From: Strongyloides papillosus
Lineage: Eukaryota; Nematoda; Chromadorea; Rhabditida; Strongyloididae
DNA: 64,000 nt
Direction of reading: 5' to 3'
Assembly: GCA_005656395.1 (NCBI GenBank)
Contig: SRSI01000077.1
Span: forward strand, 558,001 to 622,000
The translations under genes and the position numbers were made by a program. Every line of letters starts with the position of its first letter. Within the stretch, counting starts at the first letter, position 1. A model generated the notes under the pieces. The model had not been told where the DNA came from, did no database searches, and was given only the letters and a program-made list of their open reading frames with translations. This document shows positions 1-13,292 of this stretch, piece after piece.

Positions 1-1739
1 TATTATTCTCTAAATGTAAAACAATATTTTGTTCATTTTTCTACAAAGATGCTCTTATTTAGTAACAGCCTTTATACAGAGATCATAAAGTATATATCAT
101 CCACATTTTTAACCAAAAATGTTATTCACAGAAAGAAAATATAAATATTTCTCCTTTAGTATTTTGGTAAATAACGTCTTATTTTATTTCATATTTTTTA
201 ATAAATTTCATAATTGGCTTTTAATTAGATAATAATACTATTAGAAATCTCTTCACCAACTAGATTTGTGAATAGAATTTTGAAATTAAAAAAAATTTCC
301 TTATAAAAATTTTACTGTATAGTCATTCTGTCAAGCTTAAAAATAACTTTTTCTTAAAATTAAGTAATTTTTTGATGTATCAACTTTAAAGCACGAATAT
401 ATTATACAAATATTTTCCTATTTTTCGTCAAATTTTGCTGTAGTACTCCTATTTTCTAATTGATTTATATTTCATTTAAATATTATTTAATTAGTCATGG
501 AATTTCTATCTATTTTTTATATAAAATATTAATTAATCACAAATTTTATTAAAAATACAACTAATTTTAGTTGGCTTACAAATTTATGACTATTAATAAG
601 GCATTAAACCTACTATTTATTATCTCTATATTTTTAAATATATTTTCTTAACCTATAAATCAAATCACATGAAGTTAACTTAATAAAAAATTAATATTCC
701 TTTTATAATTATTTACTAATAAACTAACATATATTCATCTTATCTTTCCTAACGAAAAAAGACCTTCAACGACGACAACAGAAGTGTTAATCATTTTAAT
801 CAAAATAACAGTTATCGTAATATATATAATGATTTTCGTACTTTTGACTTTTTAATTAGAAGTTATATCACTATGTAAAGTAATTAACAATACTAAAGTG
901 TATAATTTTTTTCTTGAACAAAAGTAAATAAATTTCTTTAAATATAATGTTTCAACATTTAATGAAAAGAAACATTTTTATTGATATATTACATTTATTT
1001 TTTCCATTATTTAGTCTTCTTTTAAAAATCACTGTTTAATAATAAAATAAGAACAAACATTTATCATTGTTCATTTTATACAGTAAAGATATTAGATGAT
1101 TCTTAATGAATATGTTTTTACTTTACGAGTTGAACTATATATAACCAATACAAAAGTATTATATTATTATTATAATTTTTGCTCCTCCTAACACTAACTC
1201 ATATTTTTATATCACTTATAAACATTTATAATAATTATTTTTATTTCGAATATCTTTAAATGTTTTTCTACTTGACCATTACAACTTTAAATGTGCTTGT
1301 AAACTTTCTCCATACTATTATTTGTTCGCTTTTTCATCACTCCTACTATTCTATAAAATTTTTGATCTTCTTACAACTAATAGATTTATTTCATCTTTAA
1401 TAAATATCTTAGTAATTTTTATATATGATACCTTCAAAATTATTAAATATTTGTTTTTTTATTTAGAAGTTTTAGATTAACTAACTATAGGGAAATAGTT
1501 TATATTTATTCTATATTCATATGTAAAAATTGCTTTGGTGTATAGCAACAAAAAAATTCTCAATAACTATAAGTGCCATTATAATTAAATATTTTGATCT
1601 TATTTATGACAATTAGGTGAGTTTTATATCTACTAGTTGCCAAATCGTCCATAATAGTATCTAACGCTTAACATAATTTCTTCCACCCTCACTCAATACA
1701 CACAACACGTAAATAATATTTTATTAATATCTCTTACAG
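1..1739. other. AT-rich noncoding stretch upstream of the RhoGEF gene
   Basis: No reading frame of convincing composition was seen on either strand. It may be the promoter of the RhoGEF gene or an intron of it, because the RhoGEF frame is still open at its first clear acceptor and its true first exon could lie here or left of the window. Confidence 0.5.
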
Positions 1740-1771
1740 TGGATCACTAAAATGCCAGAAAAATTATCTGG
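1740..1771 (+). CDS. Candidate upstream exon of the RhoGEF gene
   Basis: A good acceptor (CTCTTACAG, ending at 1739) is followed by an ATG at 1752, six codons (MPEKLS) and two bases GG before a GTAACT donor at 1772. Those two bases join in phase with the single T at 2710 to make a glycine codon, so the exon fits the next RhoGEF exon exactly. The frame is also open back to 1740 (W-I-T-K before the M), so it may be either a trans-spliced first coding exon or an internal exon. The implied intron (1772-2709, 938 nt) is long for this genome. Support is only splice signals and phase, and the exon is very short. Confidence 0.3.
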
Positions 1772-2709
1772 GTAACTCTAGCATCATACTAATATTATAA
1801 TAGTTATATCACAATATACTCTCACATTATTGCATGCCACATCTCGATATATCTTCCTCCTTCATATTAATGTACTTATTTTAAGTAAACAAATATGCTT
1901 ATTTCTATGAAAAAATTAAATCTTTTATATATCTTGGGTAATTTATATGAAATAACTTTATGTTATAATTTTCCATTAAAAATCTCTGTAGTAAAATTAC
2001 TATTAATAACATTTATACCATTTTATCAATTTAATAAGTTGATCAATTGTGTATGATACAATGAATCTATAATTTTAAATTTCTACTCTCAATAATTGCC
2101 ACCTACGGCGTCAATGAATGCCTCATGATCACGATTTTATTTATTTCAATACAAGTATAAATTCCAATCAACAAGGCCATTAAATTCCTCAAATTTATTT
2201 TAATAATTACAAGACTTCTTTTCTAGTAAATTAAGTATACAAATCATAATTATATACATTTTAGTATAGTAGTGTCAATAATAGTCTTGTACAAGAATAT
2301 GTTGTACATAGAGTACAAAGTCGAATGACATATATCTATCTATCTAAGAATATTAAACGAAAACAGACAAAATCAGTATGGATAACTAAAATATTTTCCT
2401 TCTAGGACCCATTTGTATTGCACAATCTTTTTTTGACAAATGCCACTTTTCGCGGCATTTTTGATATGCTTATAATTTTATTTTACATTCATACAATGTT
2501 AATTAACTAATATCTATTAAAAATACTACATTTTAATTTTAAAATATTAGTCCAATTTTTTTAATTACAATTATTGTATGGGAATTGTTTTTTATATTGA
2601 CATGATTTTGTCATATACCGTTTACTCTACTGACCATTTTTCTTTCTAAATCTTTAATTAAATTTAATAATTATTCATATAATGTAAATTAAATAAATAT
2701 TATTTTTAG

Positions 2710-5700
2710 TTTAACATATCCATCCTCTAAAAACTCTACAAAAACTGAGAACGTAACGGGAAAAAAGGCGATCATTGAGAAAGAGTGTGATCAATTATCA
2801 CCAACAAGTATTTTACCACCGCCTTCTTACGAGGAAGCTTGTCGTTTTCTATCATCTAGAGGTGAAGAAGTTGTTAAAAAAAGGTTGGTACCACAATTTG
2901 AAAAAAATAATCTAATAAGAAGAAGTAGTTTGTTGAGACAAAATTCTATTAGATACAAAAAAGGAGATCCAAGATCGCCTCTATTTTTGTCTAAACAAAG
3001 TCGTTCACTTTCGAGAGAAGGTATTTCGAAATTTTTTGAAGAGGAAGAAGATATTCAAGATTTAAATAAAACAGGTATGTTTTATATAATTTTACTATAT
3101 CTAGAAAATAGCATTTAAATTTGCCATTATTTATTTACTTTTTATTTTAAATTGTAAATGACTATTCAGATAGTGATCTTTTAATTCATAAGAAAATCAT
3201 TGTTTTTACACTATATTTAGCAAGGTATTTTCTAGTTAATATTACTAGCGTAACGTTTTTCATACTATCAAAAAGGAGATTTAATCAAACTAATAATATA
3301 TTTCATACTAGTAAAAATTATTACAAATATATTAATTTTGTCTTTATGTTTTTTTTTAATTTTAGTACATACTGGAAGTCTTAAATCGTTTAATAGAATA
3401 GGAGGAAATAATTTATCAGAAGAATACAAGACATCAAAACGCACTATATCTACACCAACTTTAGAAAATAAAGATTGTTCTCAAAAAAATTTAGATAATA
3501 TTTACAAAGATTTGTTGGGTTCTTTTAAATCAGTGGATTCTATCACTAGTAATCGTTTGTCTAATAACACTGCAACAATGGAGACTAACGTGTTAAATCA
3601 CTTACGCGAGGGAAATCTAATTATTGAAGATCGTAACAGTATATCGTTGAATGATGAAACAGCTTCACTCTTAAACAGAGAAATACTAAATGAATCGAAA
3701 GAAGAAAATTTTGATCTCCAAGATATTGTTGACTCAAAACCAACATTATACGGTCCATCATTTTCATTAAGTAGAATTAGTGAGAATACAGATTCAGTAG
3801 AGGAACCAGTGGATGCTGCACCAAAGTTTCATACACTTAAAGAGATATCTTCTGGAAGAAGGGGTTCTTTATCTATATTTGGGGTTCCGTCACACCGTCG
3901 TGGTAGATCAGAAGACAGTACTTTTTTGACTAGAGATAGCGCAGATATACTTTCACTTGATAATGATCCGGAAGTTTTCTTAACGAACAATCCTTTAGAA
4001 AGTGTTGAAAATGTAGCAATACGGGACAGATCGAAAAATAATCGTGATTCTACGGGTTCTACAAGAGAAAGTAAATGTAAGAGTCAATTTGTAGTATTAG
4101 GAAATTATGGGATTGAGAGTTTGTCAAAAAGTAAAACTGATCTAACTGATTTTAAGACTTCAAAAGAAGGTGAAATAGGATTTACAAATGAATTGGAGAC
4201 ATCATGTGACGACAATAGTATACAAACATTCTCATCATCCAGTGCCCCCACATCTTCAAAAAATAGCAAGAAAGAGAAAAATTCTTCAAAGAAAAGTAAT
4301 AATAACCCACCATCTTTGGAAAACAAACTTTCTAAAAAGTATGAATCATTAAAGGAATTCAATTTAACAGAGAAAGACAAAGATTTGGAAGACAAGTAAG
4401 TTTTATTTTTGACGCTTATTGTGCTATGTTCGTGTTTACCCGATATATTGTTTTTGACAATTAGGTTGTTGTAGAAAATTTTTGTTTTGTATTGTTAATT
4501 TCTTTATTAACCTGCATGTTTTGTCTATGAATGCTTTTTCAGTTATAAAATTAATAAGGTCAAAAAAACATCTTCTACTACAAAGTCTACTAAATTTAGA
4601 TTAGTATCCAGTATTAGTAAAGGGAAAAGTAGTGATAAGGGATCTAAGGGTATATTAGGTTCGTTATTTGGTGGAAAAAAAAAGAATGTAAGTTAATTTT
4701 TAACGTGAAAAAAAATTATTACATTATATAAAATTTAGTCAAAACCATCTTTACAAGTAATATTCCCAAATTCTGGACTTGGTTCAAAGACAATATCCGA
4801 AGCAACATTTGCATCAATCAATCAGAGTTGTAATTTGATTGTTGGTGACCAAAAGAAAAGTTCTACTCTTCCTATCGATGCGATGAAAACAGAAAATCAA
4901 ATTTCATTTACAAATACAGATCCAATTATGGGTAAGTTTTAAAAAAATTTATATATATAATTTTTGAATTCCATTAAAAAATTTTAAAAGTTTCCTACAT
5001 TTATGACTAAATGTCATTTTGTTGTTTTCATTCCATTAAATACATCTTAAAGGGTATTCTTTTAATCATTTTTGATTTTTACCAAACATTTATATTTTTC
5101 TATCTGTAAAAGGAAAATAAATACATTTTATATTTATATTTTATATTTGAAATATTTATATACAATTGTCTAATGAAAACTATTTCTTATGAGCCTTCTT
5201 ATAAAAACACGGGAAGACGTCATTCATCCGCTATTATTGAAACTACCTTAGGTGGTAAAGAAAAGAAAAATCGTATTTCTAAGAAGATTAAAATTCATAA
5301 TACTACTAGGAAAGATTATCCTTCTGGAAAACTACCCGATTTGAAGGACATTTGCAGTTTTTATGAGAACATAAGTAGTAGTATAAGTAATAATGAGGAT
5401 GTAGAATTTACGAAGAGAATATTAGAGTATAATTGGTTTTCAATGTCTGATTTAAGTTTACTGGAGAATGATAGTGACTATTCCTCCAATAATTGTGATA
5501 AAACTCTAAAGACTGATGTTAGACCACGTGGATATAGTTACAGTAAACGTAGACCTAAAACTCTAGAAAATGATATTTGTATTTATTTTCAAGACGGTCA
5601 TTCTTATTGTTCAATTGATCTGTCAGAATTATTATCTTCGAAGAAAGAAATTTACAATGTTCCGGAAAATGTAACAATTACAGAGGACATGTGTTACTTG

Positions 5701-8700
5701 GACTTAAATACTCTCGAGTTTAAACCAACTAATCGCACAATTTTACCTTCAAACGATGAAGGCGTTCCTATTTCTTTTAACGAGAAAAATAATTTATTAA
5801 AAGTAGATCACTTAGGAAATGTAGATGTATCAAGTTGTTTAATTGATATGCATTCTTGTAATCTATCTCCTGAGTTAAATTCTTTTCGATTTAGGAAAAA
5901 ATCTTCTTTGAAGAAACAAAAATTATCACGTAGTAATAGCGAATATTTTTACGATAGTGGAGATAAGTCATTTTGTAATGATATAAGCCCTTCTGCTACT
6001 ACTAACACCAAAAATTTACAGAATCACTCATTTATAAATCTCTTCGAGGACTTTATAAAATTTAAAATCATTCAAAAGATTTCTGGACGAAAGTATTCTC
6101 GTAGCCCACCTAGTAAAAATATTAAAACAAATTTAGAAAAACAAAATTCCATTAGAAAAAGTATTTGTACTATTTTTAATCATTAATATAAATATTCAAA
6201 ATTTATATATTTTTAGGTTTACCTGATGACATAAGGACAGCATTAAATTCACATACTCAATCTAACATTCCAACACCAAAAAATACATTCCCAGTGTTAG
6301 AAACACATAAAATACCATCAGATTCAATATCTACACATTCATCTATTTCTAATAAACACTACAACGTTGAATTAGTAAAGATGTCTGAGTGGGCAGAATA
6401 CTATAATTGGGATCCACAAAATCAAGAGTTGTACAAGCATCCAGATTTTAAAAAATTATCTAGAACCGAAAAAGAAAAACAAAATACCATACGTGAGTTA
6501 GTAGGTACAGAAAAGAATTACTGTGAAGTATTATTGTTGCTACGTCAATGTTTCAATCATAATCTTCGTGAAGAGTCAATTTTTGTTAATGATGGTGATG
6601 TTAATCTTGTACCACAACCTGCCACGGATAATCTTATAAAGTTTCATATGTCATTTTTGTCATCACTTAAATCGAGATTGGAAGAATCTACTATAGTTAC
6701 AGAAATTAGTGATATTATTTTAGAATATTTTGCCGACCAAAATAATTTAAGCGTTGTTTATGGCAGTTATACGGAATTATGTTCTGGTTCTGATGAAATG
6801 AAACGATTATATGATGTGACATATTCAAAAAATACTAAATTCAGTAACTATTGTAACAAGTTAAATAAAGATGTATCTTTTAAAGGAAGAGATTATAAAA
6901 GCTGTTTAGGGCTTTTATCACAAAGATGTACCAAATATCCAATGTTACTAGAAAGAATTGCTAAATCAGAAAAAAATAAAGATTTACACGTAAAAGCTAC
7001 CGCAGCCTTTGAAACTATGAAATTATTTACCACTACTATTGACAGTAATCTTAATAAATATCAAATTAATAAATTATGGGATTCTTTCAAACAAATGATT
7101 GATAAGAATTCGTATGGTTTATATTGTGGAAAAGCATTTACATTGCAAGATTTAATTTATCAAGCCCCGTGTAACTCAAGAAAAATTGTATGCATAAGTA
7201 GAGCAGATTATTTCAGACAATCTAGGAAGGGACGTGAAGAAAAAAGCATTCTTCTACTAGCTTTATTTGATGATATATTAGTTTTTTTTGTTGTAAAAAA
7301 TAATATAGCATATTTCTTTAATCTAGATAATCATCAGGCTGTATTTTCTATAAAGCATACATCAACAAGACCAATTGAAAGGCAAAGTAAACTCGTTATT
7401 ATGCATCTAAATAAGAAAAATACAGATATGATTATTTTACGTTTTAATGATAAAGAAAAGATGCGAGATTTTGAAATTGCATTACGAGAAACTAAGTCTA
7501 AAATAAAAAATTTGAGCGATGATGAGGAGGAAGAATGCGAATTACCATATACACATAGTAAACAAGACATAATTTCAAAAAATAATATTCACTTTGCTCC
7601 AATTGAAGACACTTTCGGTTTGGATGTAAAAACATTTGAAAAGTATAATATGTGGTGGTCTGAAATGGAAACAATTTTTGATAACAGAAAAACTGAAGAT
7701 CTTATGATAACTAAATATGTACAAGACCGAATGGCTTGGTATAAACAGCTAAAAGCACATATCGCTTCAATGCCATTTGCTAAAAATAAACAAATTCCTA
7801 GTAAGACAATAAAGGCAATTTATGACAAGTTTGATGAATTAGATAGAATTCGCGTTTTTGATAATTCAGAATATATAGAATGTCTTAAAAAACTGGAAAG
7901 AGATGATTGCAAAGACCTTTTCGATGCATGGAATGGAATATTTTGCAAAAATGATTCAGACGATAGTGATTCTGATAGTAAGAAAAAAAGTAGTGTAAAG
8001 AGAGTTTCTACCTATGCTGGACAACAGAATAAATTCAATACAAAAGCAATACTATCAAACTACAGACGACATACTACTGTTCCAGATTTATCTTCTGACA
8101 ATGTGGTTTTATCTCCAACAAAAGAGGATTTATCAAATTTTGCTTTGATAAGAGGTGATAATTCAAGAAGAGCCGCGGAAAAATTGTTAAAAGAAAACAT
8201 AGATTTAAGATCAGAGGTTGTAAGACTTCGTTCAGATGTTACATTAATGGCAACACAAGTAGCATCGTTAAAGGGATGCAAAAACATTGATTCATATTCT
8301 AATTCAAGTAAACTTGAAGAATTACGTGAAAAGCAAATGGAACTTGTAGAAAGGGAGAAAAAAAATAAGGAGCTATTTGAGGCACGCGAAAAAGAGTTAG
8401 CTGAGAGAGAAAGACTATTGTTAGAGAGGGAAACAAAATGTGAGATAACAGAAAAAGATCTATTGTCTAAATGGCAAGCCTATTATAAGCATAAGGTAAA
8501 TCCTACATCTGGTGGTACGTCAACAAGTTTGATGCATGATTCAGAAATGCCTTCAACACCGATATCAGAAAATCCATATAATTTACCACATGCTGGTTGT
8601 TACAGTGAAGGTATTAGTAAAGTTATTTCTAATAGTAAAGAAAATAGTTTTGTATTTTCACCAACTGAACAGGCAACACGGTCGAATGGACTGCCTATAA

Positions 8701-8804
8701 AATCAAAATCTCATTCATCAATTCATGCTGACAACCGTCAAATTAATGCTCTCCCAGTTCATCTGGCTTCGAAAAGTGAAACATCAAAGAATAAAAAAAA
8801 ATAA
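2710..8804 (+). CDS. Dbl-family Rho guanine nucleotide exchange factor (DH-PH, Lbc-like)
   Basis: Predicted activator of Rho-type GTPases at the cell cortex or cytoskeleton. Exons read as 2710-3074, 3366-4395, 4543-4687, 4739-4931 and 6217-8804, with GT-AG ends and consistent phases; about 1,439 residues from 2710, possibly with more upstream. The first half is Ser/Thr/Asn-rich and disordered-looking, with a PPPSY (PPxY) motif near the start. The DH domain lies at about 6459-7045 (RELVGTEKNY near its first helix, QRCTKYPMLLERI in the conserved core) and the PH domain at about 7120-7490 (LLLALFDDILVFF). A C-terminal coiled coil (about 8165-8480) is rich in Glu, Arg and Leu. DH-PH followed by a coiled coil resembles the Lbc/GEF-H1 group; the exact orthologue is not settled. 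No PDZ, RGS or C1 domain is visible. The 5' end is incomplete or uncertain. Confidence 0.88.
5173..6160 (+). CDS. Probable alternative first exon of the RhoGEF, or a nested gene
   Basis: A long ATG-started frame lies wholly inside the 1,285-nt intron 4932-6216. Read straight through, it gives 337 residues and stops at 6186. A donor at 6161 (GTATTTG) would end it in phase 1, which is the phase needed by the DH-PH exon at 6217. The intron would be 56 nt, normal for this genome. This would make a shorter RhoGEF with a different N-terminus driven by an internal promoter. The protein is Ser/Lys/Asn-rich with no recognised domain. No acceptor in matching phase was found just upstream, so use as an internal cassette exon is unlikely. 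The alternative is an independent intronless nested gene. Confidence 0.45.
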
Positions 8805-9347
8805 TATTGAAACACTTTTTAACGGAGGTTATTTTTAATAATTAATTATTATTACAATACTAAATGGTATTTCACTCATATATTATTTATAAGAAGATTT
8901 TGCCTTATAACATGATATAAAATTTGTTAAAAGAAATATTTGCTACATATTGTAGCTAACACTCAATATATTATCAATGTTTGTCTTCAAAAAAGTGAAA
9001 TCTTTATAATCAAAAAAAAATATGAAATTGAATTTATATAATTAGTTTCTTTTTATTATACATATCAATAGAATTATATTTTTCAATCCGTCAAGAATAC
9101 GAAGAAAAAAGAATATTATTAACGATAAAAAAGTTGAAGAGCATTTAAATGATAATTATTCGTTGGTAAAAATTCTTTGATACCGGTTTTAACTATTACT
9201 AAAAAAAGCAGTTATTGCTTTTGTCTATATATATTTTTTTGTAATAATAATCTTTTCTTTAAAAAAACGATCATATTAAGGTCTTCTTATATATTTTATC
9301 ATTAATTGTATAAATAATCATATTAATTTTGTTTAACATTATTTTAT
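8805..9347. other. Convergent 3' flanks of the RhoGEF and innexin genes
   Basis: The 543 nt between two facing stop codons are AT-rich and noncoding. On the minus strand an AATAAA signal for the innexin overlaps its stop codon (complement at 9343-9348). Nothing else was recognised. Confidence 0.6.
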
Positions 9348-10948
9348 TTAAAAATTATATGGAATAATTTCTTCAAAGGTGCTTGTGTATAAATCATTTC
9401 CTGTTGAAATTGTTGATGATTTACCACTTTCTAACTGTTCTTCGTTGTGAACTATCATTTTCCTTCTGTAAATAGTTAAAAATAAAATTAAATAAGAAAA
9501 AATTACATTTGTGGAGTTATTTGGTTAGATGATTGCAAATTATCACTTTCAATAGTAATTTCAACGTCTCTTTTTTTGTTATTACAATCGTTATCATTTG
9601 ATATTTTTCGAATAGCTTCAGAAAAATGAGTCAGTTTATTATTAATACCTATAAACGATGTTTCATGTTTACCAGAATAATAATATTCAAATTCCATCCA
9701 GTTTCTAGATTGAAATTCTTTCCATAAATTGACTACAGTATGCATAACAATTAAATCTCCAGCATGATTTGACATTAATCTTAACACAAAAACCCCGTCT
9801 GTGTGTAGAAAGTCAAATACAAAAGTTTCTAGCAAATGAGGCGGTGGTGGTAAAATATTTTTGTTTTTAATTATATTCCTTTTTTCAGTTGAAGTATTAT
9901 CATAAATTCTTTTTTTTCTTATACCATTCAATGAAAGACATTTTTTTCTATCTGTATTTTCTTTTATGTACATAAACTGTAAAATATATTGAATCTTCTC
10001 AATTCCAATAAGACAATTGGTGATCCAATATATAAGTGATGTAGTTGTAATTGAAGCAAGTATAAAATACCATAACCAGAAGAAAGCAAAAACTTTTTCA
10101 TTCAGTATATTTATCAATAATGCACATTGAACAGTATATCTATTTAAATTTGCTAGATGTCTTACTTCAAAATCACATAATGTTACACGTGGAAAATGTC
10201 CAGATTCACTCCATGGTTTACCATTGTACAAGTCACGTAAAACTTGAATACCAAAAAGAAAATTTTCATCATTTTTTAAGGCTTTATTAAGAAGTATAAA
10301 TTGAAGTATTATGTTTAATGCATATATTGTTTTAATAAATAAATATAAACATGTCATATATTGACCTTTTAATAAATTTGATAATTTAATTTTTGAAAAA
10401 AATGACATTGGTTTAATAATTGAAGAATTATAATCTTGCATATCTAAAAAATCAAGAAAAGTGTTAGATAAACTTAGAAGTGCTCTTTCTTTTTCTTCTT
10501 CATCAATTATTCCTCTTATTTCAACACCTGCAGAAACCATATTTTGGATATTTATACCACATTGCCAATTCATTAATCTCCATATGATACATGGTAAGGA
10601 AAACATTACTGCCTCGGCTATTAATATAAATGGAACCCACTGATAATAACCAATTTGTTTTTGCTCTCTAGTAGAATGATCATCAGGAATATTTTCGTAC
10701 ATTGGTACCCAATAAGTATTCTGTATCCAACAATAACTTTCAATATATTCTTCCATTGATTCTTTAGAATGCGGATTAATCCAACATTCAATTGGAGTTC
10801 CACCATATTGTTTAGCAGATATTAATAAGCATGCTACTGCTAGCATAATTGGAGTATAGTAATAGTTTAATCTATCGCTGAAATCATCATCTCCACGTAA
10901 ACTTAATGATTGTATGAAAGCTCTAGCCAAAGTAGCATGAAAAAACAT
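9348..10948 (-). CDS. Innexin (gap-junction channel subunit)
   Basis: Innexins form invertebrate gap junctions in the plasma membrane. Coding exons are 9507-10948 and 9348-9465, joined across a 41-nt intron in phase 2, giving about 519 residues. Without that splice the frame stops at once after 9507. The family pattern is clear: DDDF.DRLNYYYTP after a short N-terminus, then the YYQWVPF signature before TM2, two extracellular-loop cysteines in loop 1 (ECW and YCW) and two in loop 2 (LCDFEV and VQCAL), and four hydrophobic segments. The C-terminal tail is longer than usual (after about residue 340) and Asn/Lys-rich. A likely trans-splice acceptor (TTTTAG, complement at 11001-11006) lies about 55 nt before the ATG. 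Which C. elegans innexin it matches was not determined. Confidence 0.94.
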
Positions 10949-13292
10949 ACCTTGTTTACGGTATGTATGATGATCTCCAAGATGTAATTTTTTACTTTTG
11001 CTAAAAGTTTTAAATATATTTATATTTGATAGTTATTTTTAATAATTAAAATATTGATATAAGAAAAATAACCACATTTAAAATATATAAATTATGGTAT
11101 AAGTAATTTTAATAAAAAAAACTTTTCAACGATATAATAAAATTGTCCTTTTTGTTATTTTTAAATTAGTTTAGGAGTAGTGGAAACATAATTATGATTC
11201 AATTTTGTTAAAAGAAATTTTTAATCCACTAAGTAAAACTTATTTTAACAATACTTTTATACAAAATTGAAGGAGTAATCTTAGATAAATATATAAATTT
11301 TTTGTTAATTTTACATTTATTTATTGATATAACTATATTTTAGTCATATTTTGTTTATTCTTTAGTGGTAGATCCAATCTAATTTCAAGAATATATTATA
11401 AAATATATATGGTATATCAAAAGAAGATGGACAGTAGGCATTTTTGTTAGAAAATAACATTAATATTTAAAATGAAGAAGATACCATTTTATGAAAAAAG
11501 GATTACATTTTATATAAAGTGTATGTTATTGTTAGAAGTTGTTAAACTCAAACTATTTTATCACCTTTGTATGAAAAAGGATATAAATATAGAGGGATTG
11601 AAAAATTAAAAATGTAATAGGAGAGTCATTTGGAAGATAAACAAGAAAAGGTGAGCTTTTTTAATGTTATTTAATATGATGTTAGTATGGATTGTCAGAT
11701 GATATGATAATGGATAAGATTTTTAGGGTATAAAAATATGTATTATTAGGATTATAATATTGTTATGTTTTTAATTTAGTATCTTTATTAACTTACTATT
11801 CGGTTTTCTGCCACATCAGGTTATAATGAGTTAAGTTAAATAACTCTTTTAAATGATCCTACAATCACCCTATAATACACAAATATCTTTTTTTTTTCAA
11901 TATTTTAATTATAAAGTGATTATATATTGATATATATTTTAAAATATTATCTATAAAAAATTTTATAAAAATTAAATGAATAATTTTAGAAGAATAATAA
12001 AAAATTCATTAAGAAATTTAAAAATTCAATATAATAAATAATTGTCATTCTTCTAAACAATCCTTTGTTAATTAACAAGTATATTGAAGTAAAAATTGTT
12101 TAGAAAATGAATTCGGATAAAAAATTAAAATGAAACAAAACGGAAACTACAAGACATATTAACAATACTATTTTCTTTATAACAATTAATATAACGGAGT
12201 TTATATCAATCATAATAATTGCATATTTAGCAAATGGTATATAATAGTGAAGAGTGTTTATTAATAATAACACTATTTTATTTATTACTAATTACATGTT
12301 ATTAATGTAGCAATCCTTGCCTTATTAATTATTTTTCTTTTAATTTTAGCTTAATCTTTATAAACGTATTTACTTAAATTTTACAATTTTTTCATTCTAT
12401 TTTCTGATAATTATATATATTGTTTCCCATATACATAATGTTTTATCATCATCTTTTAAATGTCAGTTTCCTTTTTATTTATCTTTTAATGTGGCACATA
12501 ATCTGCATATACCTTTATAACTACCATTTTCAAATAATTAAAAGCATAATTTTATATAAGTCAAAATAAATCATTTCATTGATTATTTATAATAAATATT
12601 TAAAAACTTGATATGTTTTATAGGAAAATTGGAAAAATTTTAAAAGCTTCCATTTTATATAATATATTTTGAAAAATAATTCTATTTAAAGAAAGATTAT
12701 TTAAATGGTATAACAATCGATTTTAAAAGTTTTGTTTAATTAATTAGCAAATAAAAAATAAAGTTTATCAACAAAATCATTAAGTTCTGATAATACAAAA
12801 CCAATGGTTTTTAAAAGTCTATTATGTTAATATAGTCCTTTTTATCTATTCTTTATGTCCTATCATTTAAAAAATATAACCATTATATTGTTAAAATTAT
12901 GCCAATATTTTTAAAGTTCTCAAACATATATAGTGTAAGTAAGTAAAATGTTAGAGAAAAGTAGCAGCATTTTAATCAACAACTTTTATTTTTACTTAAA
13001 GTAAACTTGCCTATTCTTTACAATATGATTAACAATATATATCTACTCTCTAGGCATATAAATATATTTTCTCTCACTCTTTGGTAAAAAGAAATGGCAA
13101 ACATTTAAGAAAAATAATATGAACAGTGAAAACTTTTAATTTACCATTTTGAATGGTTATACAAATAAAGTTAATATTATTCTTTCACTTTTATCTTTAC
13201 AATTATAATCCTTCTCTAATAAAAATTCTTATAAATTTATTTTAGATTAATAATTATTTATCATTAAGAAAATTATTTTCTTTTTTGCAATA
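10949..13292. other. Intergenic region between divergent innexin and calm-1 genes
   Basis: About 2.3 kb of very AT-rich sequence holding the 5' flanks of both neighbours. No coding frame, RNA gene or clear repeat was recognised. Confidence 0.6.

Noticed and set aside
4105..4395. Minus-strand 96-codon frame inside the RhoGEF
   Set aside because: A shadow of a Ser/Lys/Asn-rich coding exon on the plus strand that has correct splice phases.
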